Assembly: GCF_001577775.1 (NCBI RefSeq)
Contig: NZ_CP010835.1
Span: forward strand, 1,488,001 to 1,552,000
DNA from: Pyrococcus kukulkanii
Lineage (GTDB): Archaea > Methanobacteriota_B > Thermococci > Thermococcales > Thermococcaceae
Length of the DNA stretch: 64,000 nucleotides
Direction: 5' to 3'
Below are positions 45,263 to 53,178 of the stretch, in pieces. How positions within the stretch are numbered: the stretch's first letter is position 1; each line of letters starts with the position of its first letter. The notes beneath the pieces are model-generated. The model was given only the letters and a program-made list of their open reading frames with translations, made no database searches and was not told the origin of the DNA. The translations under genes and the position numbers were made by a program.

Positions 45263-45972
45263 AGCCTAACCAAGGCTTCAACTGGTATGTTGTACTCTTC
45301 TTTTAACTTATCCACCACATCTCCAACGCTTATCAGGAAGAACATTCCAATGGGGATTGCATCTGCCTGTCTGCAGAGCTCTATGAGGGCTTTTTGAGTT
45401 TCCCCACTTCTTATGACGTCGTCAACTATTAGCACTCTTTCGCCCTTCTTCAGGGCCCAGGCTGGGAGGTAAAGAGTCGTTATGCTGCCTGAGGCACTTG
45501 GAACATAATTTACCTCATAAAACTTTGTAATACCTACTTCTTTCTTCTTCTTAGCATAAACAACGTCGATCCCGAGCTCATTGGCTATCTGCACCGCGAG
45601 TGGAATGCCATCAGTTGCCGCAGTAAGGACTTTTCCAACACCAGTTTTCATGTACTTAATGGCAACCTCTTCAGCTATTAAGGCCAAGAGATTCGTGTCG
45701 CTAAGAACACTCATGGTGTCAAAGAAGCCGAAGGAATCATATTTTAATCTCTTTCTAACTTCTTCTTCGAGGTTAAGGTATGGTGCAAGTTTCTCAGTTA
45801 GTTCCCTTGCCCTCTCAACACTTGGCAAAACCTTTCCTCTTACGTATCTGTTTAAAACCGTTATTGGAAGTCCGGTGATCTTAGAAAGTTCTTCATAAGT
45901 ATAAGACTTCTTAAGAACCCTAAGCATTCTGATGACCTTGATTTTTTCCTTCATTGCTTCAAGTTGATTCAT
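45259..45972 (-). CDS. gfcR: GfcR-type regulator with PRTase domain
   Basis: A 237-residue protein. An N-terminal HTH (YTYEELSKITGLPITVLNRY) is fused to an orotate-PRTase-like domain with the PRPP loop RVLIVDDVIRSGETQKALIE. This GfcR architecture (HAMAP MF_01214) controls sugar catabolism genes in haloarchaea; targets in Thermococcales are not known to me. ATG 45972 follows GGGGGAAAGGA; a longer frame is improbable. An AAATTATGTATAAATG promoter element lies 20-40 bp upstream. Confidence 0.85.
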   Translation of the reverse strand: MNQLEAMKEKIKVIRMLRVLKKSYTYEELSKITGLPITVLNRYVRGKVLPSVERARELTEKLAPYLNLEEEVRKRLKYDSFGFFDTMSVLSDTNLLALIAEEVAIKYMKTGVGKVLTAATDGIPLAVQIANELGIDVVYAKKKKEVGITKFYEVNYVPSASGSITTLYLPAWALKKGERVLIVDDVIRSGETQKALIELCRQADAIPIGMFFLISVGDVVDKLKEEYNIPVEALVRL

Positions 45973-46075
45973 TCCTTTCCCCCACTCGGCAATTGACAAA
46001 ATTATGTATAAATGACTTTCGCTTTTCAACACGAAATCCTTAAAAACTAATCTTCAGTCAGGTTTGTTCGGGAAA

Positions 46076-46153
46076 GGGCCCGTGGTCTAGACTGGTTATG
46101 ACGCCGCCCTCACAAGGCGGAGGTCCGGGGTTCAAATCCCCGCGGGCCCACCA
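46076..46153 (+). tRNA. tRNA-Val (CAC), CCA encoded
   Basis: A full cloverleaf: acceptor GGGCCCG with CGGGCCC, D arm GTGGTCTAGACTGGTTATGAC, anticodon arm CCGCC-CTCACAA-GGCGG with anticodon CAC, T arm CCGGGGTTCAAATCCCCG, discriminator A and encoded CCA at 46151-46153. A CTTAAAAAC TATA-like element lies near 46039, about 35 bp upstream. No intron. Confidence 0.97.
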
Positions 46154-46516
46154 AAATCTCTTTTGAAATTCTGATAAATTTCCTTCTCCAAAAGAAAAAT
46201 CCTTAAGTGAGTTTAGAGTTGATGTATGATTCCTCAAGATTAACGGTAATGTAAAGTCCTTCGCCTCCTCCCTATGAGTGGCTATATCATCGACATCCAC
46301 TAGTATAATTCCTCCCTGCTATCCACTGGGTGGATATTAAAAGCAAGACCCGGAGATATTGGACTTCATTACAAAAATTCCTGAAAATTAGTGTTCTAAA
46401 GCCACAATAGGTGTGGTCCAATGGATTATTGGGACATCCTAGACCAAAAATTGGGTAACCAAAAGAAAACTTGTGTTTCCCTGGGTAATCCTTTTTAACT
46501 CTTGCCTGAATTCTCT
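46154..46516. other. Gap after tRNA-Val with a decayed protein fragment
   Basis: On the reverse strand 46180-46312 codes for a protein-like stretch, GGIILVDVDDIATHREEAKD followed by FTLPLILRNHTSTLNSLKDF, with no good start: the upstream codons are broken and the frame runs through the tRNA. It looks like a gene scrap; I do not recognise it. The rest, 46313-46516, shows only a small hairpin (CTATCCACTGGGTGGATA) and the TATA-like CTTTTTAAC (46491-46499) of the sRNA that follows. Confidence 0.4.
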
Positions 46517-46573
46517 ATTGGATGATGACCGGTTTCGGGACTGAAGCGTGATGACACCAGCTATCGCTGACTT
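46517..46573 (+). ncRNA. C/D box guide sRNA, predicted 23S rRNA targets
   Basis: In order: C box ATGATGA (46522-46528), 12-nt guide CCGGTTTCGGGA, D' box CTGA (46541-46544), linker AGC, C' box GTGATGA (46548-46554), 12-nt guide CACCAGCTATCG, D box CTGA (46567-46570). Complements of the guides are TCCCGAAACCGG and CGATAGCTGGTG, which resemble two neighbouring conserved stretches of 23S rRNA (CCCGAAACC and GATAGCTGG). By the D+5 rule the targets would be G and A. A TATA-like element sits 20-26 bp upstream. The 3' end overlaps the antisense gene at 46561. Confidence 0.88.
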
Positions 46574-46908
46574 CTCTTGCTCTCGTTTTCAATTACTTGG
46601 ATCACATAGTCTATGAATTTTCTGACTTCCTCAAGCTCTTCCTCTGGAATGTCTTTGATCTTCCTGTTCTTACTCTTGTATGTTAGCAACTTCAATAGGG
46701 CTAGTCTTCCTATCGCCGTTTTCGTGTTTATCTCCCCCTTCTTCCAGTCCCTCCATATTGCATTAGCTATCCCGTAAAACTCTGGAATACTGTCAAGCCC
46801 AGGATCACCTACATCTATAACCTCCTTCCCAAGGTACTTATACCTCTTCTCTTTTTCCTCCTTAGTGAACTCCTTAATTTTCCCTTTAATATACTCGTGC
46901 ACCATCAT
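46561..46908 (-). CDS. Conserved-looking small charged protein
   Basis: A 115-residue protein that I do not recognise. It is mostly helical: KGKIKEFTKEEKEKRYKYLG at the start, EFYGIANAIWRDWKKGEINT in the middle, EEELEEVRKFIDYVIQVIEN at the end. No membrane segment, no Cys. It resembles small helical components of toxin-antitoxin or accessory systems, but nothing specific. GGAGGTGAAGG precedes the double ATG (46908/46905). Its end overlaps the guide RNA on the other strand. Confidence 0.7.
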   Translation of the reverse strand: MMVHEYIKGKIKEFTKEEKEKRYKYLGKEVIDVGDPGLDSIPEFYGIANAIWRDWKKGEINTKTAIGRLALLKLLTYKSKNRKIKDIPEEELEEVRKFIDYVIQVIENESKRSQR

Positions 46909-47017
46909 CCTTCACCTCCACTAAATTTTCCTCAAAGGATTTCATTAACTTTTCGTTCCTAAAATCTTAGAAAGGCTTTATAACCTCCCTTCAATCCAAC
47001 TCACTTGGGTGTTGCTT

Positions 47018-48736
47018 ATGGAGGTTGAGAGGATAGCTTGGAAGTACGCTCTCATTAACGCAGTAGAACATGATGGTAAAGCTAATCCTAAAGCAGTCAT
47101 CGGTAAAATCCTGGGGGAGAATCCGGAGCTTAGGCCAAAGGCAAGGGAGATAGTTCCAATTGTGAACAAGGTAGTGGATGAGGTAAACAAGTTAAGCCTT
47201 GAGGAGCAGAAGGCCAAGCTTAAAGAATTATATCCGGAGTACTTTGAGGTCAAAAAAGAGAAGAAGGAAGAGAAAAAGGGATTACCCTCTCTACCAAAGG
47301 CTGAGAAAGGTAAGGTGGTTACTAGGTTCGCTCCTAATCCCGATGGGGCTTTCCATTTGGGCAACGCTAGGGCAGCTATCTTAAGTTACGAGTATGCCCG
47401 CATGTACGATGGCAAGTTCATCTTGAGATTTGATGATACGGATCCAAAGGTGAAGAGGCCTGAGCCGATATTTTACGAGATGATAATTGAGGACTTGAAG
47501 TGGCTTGGAATTGAGCCAGATGAAATAGTCTACGCAAGCGATAGGCTTGAGATCTACTATAAGTACGCTGAAGAACTGATAAGGATGGGCAAGGCGTACG
47601 TCTGCACCTGTCCGCCGGAGAAGTTTAGGGAGCTGAGAGATAAGGGGATAGCCTGCCCGCACAGGAATGAGCCGGTAGAGGTTCAGCTTGAGCGCTGGAG
47701 GAAGATGCTCAACGGGGAGTACAAGGAAGGCGAGGCGGTAGTTAGGGTAAAGACAGATCTAAATCACCCAAATCCTGCGGTTAGGGACTGGCCCGCCTTA
47801 AGGATTATCGATAATCCAAATCACCCAAGGACTGGAAATAAGTACAGGGTCTGGCCTCTCTACAACTTCGCCTCGGCTATAGATGATCATGAGCTTGGTG
47901 TTACCCACATATTCAGGGGACAGGAGCACGCTGAGAACGAGACGAGGCAACGTTACATTTACGAGTACCTTGGCTGGGAGTATCCTATTACAGTTCACCA
48001 CGGTAGGCTCAGTATAGAAGGTGTAATATTGAGCAAGTCCAAGACCAGGAAGGGCATCGAGGAGGGTAAGTACCTCGGCTGGGATGACCCAAGGCTTGGA
48101 ACTATCAGGGCGTTAAGGAGGAGGGGTATAAGGCCCGAGGCAATAAAGGAGCTGATCATAGAGGTAGGCCTTAAGAGGAGCGACACGACGGTAAGCTGGG
48201 ATAACTTAGCTGCAATAAATAGGAAGCTTGTCGATCCTATAGCAAACAGATACTTCTTCGTTGCTGATCCAATCCCGATGTACGTTGAGAACGCGGAAGA
48301 GTTCGAGGCTAAGATTCCCCTTCACCCAGATCATCCCGAGAGGGGCTACAGGGTTCTCAAGTTCACCCCAGGAAAGCCGATTTACGTCTCTAAGGATGAT
48401 CTCAACCTACTAAAGCCTGGCAACTTTGTAAGGCTCAAAGATCTCTTCAACGTTGAAATACTTGAAGTCTCGGAGGATTCAATAAAGGCGAGATTCCACA
48501 GCTACGACTATGAGGTCGCTAGGAAGAACAAGTGGAGGATGATCCACTGGGTTACCGAGGGCAGACCTTGTGAGGTCATAATTCCTGAAGGGGATGAGTT
48601 GATAATCAGGAGAGGTCTGCTGGAGAAGGATGCTAACGTTAAGGTTGATGAGGTGGTTCAGTTTGAGAGGTTTGGCTTTGTTAGGATCGACAGGGTAGAG
48701 AGGGACAAAGTTATAGCGATCTTCGCTCACAAGTGA
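47018..48736 (+). CDS. gltX: Glutamate--tRNA ligase (non-discriminating archaeal type)
   Basis: A 572-residue class I synthetase. After an archaeal N-terminal helical part comes RFAPNPDGAFHLGNARAAIL, the HIGH-type signature, and RLSIEGVILSKSKTRKG, the KMSKS site. The C-terminal domain is of the beta-barrel type shared with GlnRS, typical of archaeal GluRS. It charges tRNA-Glu and, in archaea, tRNA-Gln for later amidation. The ATG at 47018 follows GGTG. Confidence 0.96.
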   Translation: MEVERIAWKYALINAVEHDGKANPKAVIGKILGENPELRPKAREIVPIVNKVVDEVNKLSLEEQKAKLKELYPEYFEVKKEKKEEKKGLPSLPKAEKGKVVTRFAPNPDGAFHLGNARAAILSYEYARMYDGKFILRFDDTDPKVKRPEPIFYEMIIEDLKWLGIEPDEIVYASDRLEIYYKYAEELIRMGKAYVCTCPPEKFRELRDKGIACPHRNEPVEVQLERWRKMLNGEYKEGEAVVRVKTDLNHPNPAVRDWPALRIIDNPNHPRTGNKYRVWPLYNFASAIDDHELGVTHIFRGQEHAENETRQRYIYEYLGWEYPITVHHGRLSIEGVILSKSKTRKGIEEGKYLGWDDPRLGTIRALRRRGIRPEAIKELIIEVGLKRSDTTVSWDNLAAINRKLVDPIANRYFFVADPIPMYVENAEEFEAKIPLHPDHPERGYRVLKFTPGKPIYVSKDDLNLLKPGNFVRLKDLFNVEILEVSEDSIKARFHSYDYEVARKNKWRMIHWVTEGRPCEVIIPEGDELIIRRGLLEKDANVKVDEVVQFERFGFVRIDRVERDKVIAIFAHK

Positions 48737-48770
48737 AAAATATTTTTACCTTCTTCTTCTATTCTTCTAT

Positions 48771-49205
48771 ATGCTGAGCATTGAGAATTCTCTTAAGGCG
48801 ATAGAGACCGTTAGGAATGCTCTTAAGCTTTTTACCCCAGGGCCAGTGATAGTCCACAGGACTCCTGAAGGCATTCACGTTGACGTTCCAATTCTCTACA
48901 TGGACTTCGCTGTCGATAGGGTTCACTTCGATCCTTCAACTATGCGGCCCTCTCCCAAGGGTAATCCAGTTCATTCCCAAGTCCAAGTAGCTGAGGATGA
49001 AATTAGGAAAAGGATGGAGGAGACCCTTGAGGAGGTATGGGTTGTCGAAGCCTGCGAGTACAGAAAGCCTGAGCGTTGCTGGATCGTTCCCGTTGCCTGG
49101 AAAAGCTTTATAATTATGCACGTAAGGGTCTCGGCGGATGGCGAGAAAATTGTCCCTGATTATCCGCTTACGGAGGAAATTAGGAGGCATATCGTACGTT
49201 ATTAG
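48771..49205 (+). CDS. Thermococcales protein of unknown function
   Basis: A 144-residue soluble protein, mixed alpha/beta. Notable stretches are FTPGPVIVHRTPEGIHVDVP, LYMDFAVDRVHFDPSTMRPS and WVVEACEYRKPERCWIVPVA. I do not recognise the family. It starts 34 bp after gltX with a weak ribosome site. The last 68 bp overlap the start of the membrane transporter at 49138, a long overlap that suggests coupled translation. Confidence 0.75.
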   Translation: MLSIENSLKAIETVRNALKLFTPGPVIVHRTPEGIHVDVPILYMDFAVDRVHFDPSTMRPSPKGNPVHSQVQVAEDEIRKRMEETLEEVWVVEACEYRKPERCWIVPVAWKSFIIMHVRVSADGEKIVPDYPLTEEIRRHIVRY

Positions 49206-50256
49206 GCGGGAGTGGTTCCTTTCAACTCTTATTGTGATGTACCTAGTTCTCACTATAGTTGATAGAGGGTACCCCAGGAAGAGCCTCCGCTTGGTTGACT
49301 GGGAGAGTCTCGCCCTTATAACGGCCCTCATAATAACCTCTAAGGGTCTTGAGCTTTCTGGGATATTCACTAGACTTGCAACTAAGCTAATAACACTATC
49401 TAGGGGATCTGAAAGAAAGTTAGTGATGATCCTCTTGCCAATCATAGCATTTTCCTCGGCGTTGATCATGAATGACACCGCAATCCTAATATTCACGCCC
49501 TTAGTTGTCGTCACAGGTAGGATAGCGGGAATAAACGTTCCGAGGGCCGTTGCCCTCTCCGCCATAGCCGCAAACGTTGGTTCTTCCTTAACCCCTATAG
49601 GAAATCCGCAGAACGTGATAATATGGAAGCACTATTCACTTTCATTCCTTGGGTTCATTAAGGGAATGCTCCCTTATGTTCTCTTGTGGCTCGTGATTTT
49701 GTTCCTGTTCTCCCTGATGGTCAAGGATAGGAGGTTTGGGGTTAAAGTTCCCCTTATAGAGGTTGATGTTAAACTTTTTCTACTCTCCTCCTTTCTCCTT
49801 GTTTTTAACGTGGTTATGGGGAGAGTTGATTTGGCGAAGTATTCTCTGCTCTTTACCGTTTTAGTGTATTTAATTTTTAGGAGGGATGTTCTCCTTTCCT
49901 TTGATGTAGCCCTTGTCCCCACCTTTGCACTTATCTTCGCAAACTTCTTCGAGTTGTCTTCAATGATAAACATAGGCAAGCTAACTTCAGCAGGCGCGTT
50001 CCTTTACTCTCTCATCCTAAGTCAGATTATAAGCAACGTCCCTGCGACCGTGGTTATGTTGCCCTGGACAAAGAACTGGCTCTACCTCTCCTTGGGGGTT
50101 AACCTCGGGGGAACTGGAAGTATGGTTGGCTCTCTCGCGAACCTTATCGCGATAAGGCTTTCGGGAATAAGCGTGAAAGAGTTTCACAAGTATTCTCTTG
50201 CTTACCTCCTTGTTGCGCTCTTATTGACGCTTTTTCTTCTTGGGATAAGGATATAA
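49138..50256 (+). CDS. ArsB/NhaD-superfamily anion transporter
   Basis: A 372-residue protein with about 10-11 helices. It has the ion transporter signatures IAFSSALIMNDTAILIFTPL and VGSSLTPIGNPQNVIIWKHY (N-P-Q-N), and near the end LILSQIISNVPATVVMLPW and GVNLGGTGSMVGSLANLIAI, the second inverted repeat. This pattern fits the CitT/ArsB/YbiR group; substrate unknown. Its last 102 bp are repeated at 51794-51914 (see the repeat). Confidence 0.87.
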   Translation: MARKLSLIIRLRRKLGGISYVIRREWFLSTLIVMYLVLTIVDRGYPRKSLRLVDWESLALITALIITSKGLELSGIFTRLATKLITLSRGSERKLVMILLPIIAFSSALIMNDTAILIFTPLVVVTGRIAGINVPRAVALSAIAANVGSSLTPIGNPQNVIIWKHYSLSFLGFIKGMLPYVLLWLVILFLFSLMVKDRRFGVKVPLIEVDVKLFLLSSFLLVFNVVMGRVDLAKYSLLFTVLVYLIFRRDVLLSFDVALVPTFALIFANFFELSSMINIGKLTSAGAFLYSLILSQIISNVPATVVMLPWTKNWLYLSLGVNLGGTGSMVGSLANLIAIRLSGISVKEFHKYSLAYLLVALLLTLFLLGIRI

Positions 50257-50271
50257 AGGGAAGAGTTAAAG
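50151..50271 (+). repeat. 121-bp direct repeat, copy 1 (end of the transporter gene)
   Basis: Runs from GATAAGGCTTTCGGGAATAA through the transporter stop to GTTAAAG. Copy 2 at 51794-51914 differs at only two positions by eye. Copy 1 includes the last 35 codons of the transporter. Homology resumes after both copies with a CTCTCAAAG-ATGAA segment (50283 onwards and 52332 onwards), so the true duplicated unit was longer and was later broken by the element at 51939. Confidence 0.92.
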
Positions 50272-50387
50272 ATACCAAAGTATCTCTCAAAGAATGAACC
50301 AGAAAAGCTTGAAGGCAGGGCTCAAAAAGTCCTGGGAAGACTAAGGAGATCTACATTTGAAAATTAGGTTGCCAGCTAAAAACTTGT

Positions 50388-50627
50388 CTATGGAAAGAAC
50401 TTGCAAAATTCGGAAAACTGGCCATCATCCTCTTCTAAGAGACTCTCCAACTCCTCAACTGATAATGGCTTTATCTTACCAGTCATGATTCCTTCAAGGG
50501 CCTTCTCAGCCTCAATCATATCCTCATCAGTAACATCATCCGCATAAGGAGGCCTATCAGCCTCTAACCTCATAAGCTCAATCTTCAATTCTTCGAGCTC
50601 TTTCTCAATCTTCTCGACCCTCTTCAA
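50388..50627 (-). CDS. Antitoxin-like small acidic protein
   Basis: A 79-residue protein: a basic/acidic coiled coil start (VEKIEKELEELKIELMRLEA) followed by an acidic tail (DDVTDEDMIEAEKALEGIMT, SVEELESLLEEDDG). It resembles the RelB-type antitoxins of Pyrococcus, which have the same helix-plus-acidic-tail build; no toxin gene lies next to it. A palindromic TTTTATATAAAA (about 50680-50690) could be its TATA and operator. Family call is by pattern only. Confidence 0.55.
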   Translation of the reverse strand: MKRVEKIEKELEELKIELMRLEADRPPYADDVTDEDMIEAEKALEGIMTGKIKPLSVEELESLLEEDDGQFSEFCKFFP

Positions 50628-51098
50628 AAGCGGTAAACATCAGCCATATACCTTCCCAAGAAATATCCCATAATAGTCTTTTATATAAAAATCTCCCTTA
50701 CTAGGAACCAGAACTACTCACTGATGTATGTGAAGAATTGTGTGTAAAAAGTCCCTTTGACTAACAAGGTGAGGGAACTTTGTCCTGTGCAGACAATTCC
50801 TGCAAAGGTGTCATTCTTCCGCCCTGCATCGTTGTGATACAGGAGTAAGAATTGTTGGATTATCCAAAGACTTCAGACGTGATCTGGTGGAGGAGCTCTG
50901 AGTTAGTGGATACCTGGATCAGGCGTATTTTCTCTCCTCTTCCGAGACTCGTGACTTTTTAAACTATCAGATCTTGGTTCTCAAGCTAGGGAGTATTTTG
51001 GCCTCTTTCGGAAGAGAAATTCTAGTGGGAAGGATGATGTCTAGTTTTTAAGCCAAAAACTTAATACCTTGGGAAGCCAAGATTAAAGGGGTGGGAGT
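50628..51098. other. Gap of 470 bp without recognised gene
   Basis: No open frame of coding quality on either strand. The left end has the TATA of the antitoxin-like gene. Before HicB a GGTGGGAG ribosome site and an AACTTAATACC element are visible. I see no repeat or hairpin of note in the rest; it may be the site of a lost toxin gene. Confidence 0.5.
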
Positions 51099-51335
51099 AT
51101 GGAAGCCCCAATAGTAATCATGTGGAGGGAGAAGGGTGAGAAGGGTGAGTGGTTTGTTGCCCAGGAGCCAGTCACGGGCGTTGCGTCACAAGGGAAGACA
51201 GCGGATGAGGCTTATGCTAATCTCTTGGAGGCGCTGGAGCTTTACTTGGAAGATTATCCAGAGTTGAGGGAGAAGGTCTTCCAGAAGCGGCACCTGGAGG
51301 TCAAGGTTGATGAAGCTTCCATTATTATCGGGTAG
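51099..51335 (+). CDS. hicB: HicB-type antitoxin
   Basis: A 78-residue HicB: EWFVAQEPVTGVASQGKTAD and EAYANLLEALELYLEDYPEL are the hallmark G-x-x-T-x-x-E-A-x-x-N-x-x-E-A-L. It lacks the C-terminal ribbon-helix-helix of longer HicBs, so any repression would need another partner. It overlaps hicA by 26 bp in the order B-A. It neutralises the HicA toxin in the cytoplasm. Confidence 0.9.
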   Translation: MEAPIVIMWREKGEKGEWFVAQEPVTGVASQGKTADEAYANLLEALELYLEDYPELREKVFQKRHLEVKVDEASIIIG

Positions 51336-51543
51336 GGAGATAGTCAGAATTCTTGTCAAGAAGTTTGGGTTTAAGGTCGTTAAGCGGAGAGGGAGTCACA
51401 TAAAGCTGAGAAGAGAAAACGGTGAAAAGAGGACTGCCATTGTTCCCGACCACGAGGAGGTCGCCATTGGGACGCTGAAAAGCATCCTGAGACAGGCAGG
51501 AATTAGTGAGGAAGAATTCTTGAACAAATACAAAGATCCATGA
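51310..51543 (+). CDS. hicA: HicA-type toxin (mRNA interferase)
   Basis: A 77-residue HicA: LSGREIVRILVKKFGFKVVK, then RGSHIKLRRENGEKRTAIVP with the catalytic His, then DHEEVAIGTLKSILRQAGIS, the complete dsRBD-like fold. It cuts mRNA when free of HicB. ATG 51310 follows GGTCAAGGTTG; the frame is intact, so the pair may be active. Confidence 0.9.
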   Translation: MKLPLLSGREIVRILVKKFGFKVVKRRGSHIKLRRENGEKRTAIVPDHEEVAIGTLKSILRQAGISEEEFLNKYKDP

Positions 51544-51938
51544 CCTTTTTCAATAGAGTTAATTTTCTAATGGCCCCTATAGGGAGGTGCTTGGTCAGTT
51601 CTTTTATAGCAGTTGGTCTTCTCCGTCTTGAATTAGGAGTTAATCCCACATTTTTATGAATTATTACCGGGGAGGGCTGTGGGGGATAGTGTTAGAGAGG
51701 TTTTAAAGAATGGGGGGATGGTGTAAGGAGTATTATTGGAGGAAAGGGTGTTAAGATAACCGAGGAGGTTGGGGAGTTCGCAAACCCCATAGTGATAAGG
51801 CTTTCGGGAATAAGCGTGGAAGAGTTTCACAAGTATTCTCTTGCTTACCTCCTTGTTGCGCTCTTATTGACGCTTTTTCTTCTTGGGATAAGGATATAAA
51901 GGGAAAAGTTAAAGCTCATATGTATGAGTGAGGTTGTT
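51544..51938. other. Gap with coding scraps and repeat copy 2
   Basis: Before the repeat copy (51794-51914) a forward stretch gives protein-like words in changing frames (GDSVREVLKNGG, then RSIIGGKGVKITEEVGEFAN), which may be a scrap of an unknown gene. Between 51544 and 51670 I see nothing. The stretch 51915-51938 leads into the IS605-like relic. Confidence 0.4.
51794..51914 (+). repeat. 121-bp direct repeat, copy 2
   Basis: A copy of the end of the transporter gene, with two differences from 50151-50271. The upstream context (GCAAACCCCATAGT) is unrelated to the transporter, so it is a true duplication of a segment and not a second transporter gene. It lies 1.5 kb after copy 1 and brackets the antitoxin-like gene and the HicBA pair. 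Confidence 0.92.
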
Positions 51939-52330
51939 CTGACCTCCTCCTGGCCCTGAAGGGTGGAGGTTCCTCTTGGGCGCCATAACCCTGCCCTTCA
52001 GGGGTTTCATCGGTTTGCGAGCCCATCACCTACTCCTGTTACCAGTTTCGGTTCGGCCCGCGGGCCCGGCCTGAAATTACCCCTACCGCAGAGCGGGCTC
52101 GGGGTTATCGTTGGGGAGCCACTCCAATAGTTTCATCAACCACTTTGGAAGGACGCCTACCAGCATCCCAACGGGAGGGACACGAGTGAAACCCCCTCAT
52201 CTCATCGGCTTTGATAACCTCTCCGAGGCCCTATTGCAAGAGTTCCAAAAAGGTTTCGATCTATAAGGAGCTGGATTCTTAATTACCGCATCCCCGCCCT
52301 AAAGGGCGAGGCTTTCAAAAGAAAAATGTA
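51939..52330 (+). mobile_element. Relic A: IS200/IS605-like ends, about 390 bp, no transposase
   Basis: Left end CTGACCTCCTCC and right end CCCGCCCTAAAGGGCGAGGC followed by TTTCAAAAGAAAAATGTA match the ends of two other relics in this window (57721 and, inverted, 56830). The body has GC-rich hairpins (for example CCTGCCCTTCAGGGG, and the CGGTTCGGCCCGCGGGCCC stretch) and GGGAGGGACACGAGTGAAAC, also in relic B. No tnpA or tnpB frame is present. The structured interior may be derived from the noncoding right end of a tnpB element (omega-RNA-like); this is inference. Confidence 0.6.
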
Positions 52331-52545
52331 CCTCTCAAAGGATGAAACAGAAAAGCTTGTTAGGTTACTTTATGCATAGGAGGGGGATAGTTTCTATAGG
52401 AAGGGCGGTTGAGATCGCTGGGGTCTCATATCAGGAATTCTTGAGGGAGTTATTGAAGAGAGGCATTGACACCTATGAGTATGATGGAGATGGATTGGCG
52501 GAGGAGCTTTTAGAATGGGGCTTGTTTTGGATTCATCCGCTATAA
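52326..52545 (+). pseudogene. UPF0175 family antitoxin, frameshifted
   Basis: Start MYLSKDETEKLVRLLYA ends in TAG; one base shift later the frame continues GIVSIGRAVEIAGVSYQEFL and RELLKRGIDTYEYDGDGLAE, the UPF0175 helix-turn-helix antitoxin signature (I-S-x-G-x-A-A-E-I-A-G-V-S). The later part is also readable as an intact 67-residue frame from ATG 52342, which might still be made. The relic A right end lies directly against its start codon. Confidence 0.75.
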
Positions 52546-52691
52546 TCGGACTTAGCCTTGGAGAAGTACTTGAAAAAGTTTGTGAGGTATTTGAAGTATA
52601 CATTCCTCGCGCTGTTTTCCATGAGCTCGCTGAAGTTAGATATTGTAGAGTGGGAAGCCATGAGCTTAGAAAGCTCGTAGAAATCAGATAA
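52515..52691 (+). pseudogene. DUF3368 PIN-like toxin, truncated
   Basis: A 58-residue frame, MGLVLDSSAIIGLSLGEVLE onwards, gives the N-terminal third of a DUF3368 PIN-like toxin (first conserved Asp in LDSSAIIG, YIPRAVFHELAE with the Glu). Family members have about 150-160 residues, so the rest of the active site is lost. It overlaps the antitoxin in the usual TA order. An inactive remnant of a UPF0175/DUF3368 module. Confidence 0.75.
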
Positions 52692-53178
52692 AGAGTGATC
52701 TCCCTTTCGTGTCTATCCCAACTATGAGGGGCATCTCTTCAACTTCAAGTTCCCATACGGCATCTGCCATCCCTAGATCTTCCCAGTAAACCCTCCTTAT
52801 CCTTTTAACGAATTCCGAAGCCAGGCTTCCCGCTCCTCCTGGGAAAGCGAAGTAAACTCCCCTCCCCTTGAAGGGCTCTGGATTCATTCCTCCCTTCCCT
52901 ATCACGGCCCTTATGCCTTTTGAGAATATGAAGTTAAGGTAAGGGTTCATCCTAGCGCTCGTCGTTGGCCCGGCGGATACTACCTTCATATCCTTAACAA
53001 GAGGTCCGCAATGGTATATCACAGCTCCCTCTGGGTTAAAGGGAAATCCCTGGGTTAGGAACCTTTTGTGGGCCAGATCCCTGGCCGTATACACAACTCC
53101 AGAGAGGAAAACCCTGTCTCCGGCCTTTAGCTTAAGCACGTCATCTAGAGAGAGCGGGGTTTCAAGCTTCACTGCCAT
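52684..53178 (-). CDS. fumB: Fumarate hydratase class I, beta subunit
   Basis: A 164-residue C-terminal-type subunit: LKAGDRVFLSGVVYTARDLA, AVIYHCGPLVKDMKVVSAGP (the Y-x-G-P motif), GPTTSARMNPYLNFIFSKGI and GKGGMNP. It pairs with the alpha subunit to hydrate fumarate to malate in a split form of the class I 4Fe-4S enzyme. Its start overlaps the end of the alpha gene by 10 bp. It closes the operon and faces the TA remnant. Confidence 0.93.
   Translation of the reverse strand: MAVKLETPLSLDDVLKLKAGDRVFLSGVVYTARDLAHKRFLTQGFPFNPEGAVIYHCGPLVKDMKVVSAGPTTSARMNPYLNFIFSKGIRAVIGKGGMNPEPFKGRGVYFAFPGGAGSLASEFVKRIRRVYWEDLGMADAVWELEVEEMPLIVGIDTKGRSLFI

Noticed and set aside
46058-46300. An 80-codon reverse frame with ATG
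   Set aside because: It runs through tRNA-Val and the ATG follows broken coding sequence; kept only as a possible gene scrap.
51939-52330. A complete insertion sequence with transposase
   Set aside because: No TnpA or TnpB frame exists in or near the relic; only the ends and structured interior remain.
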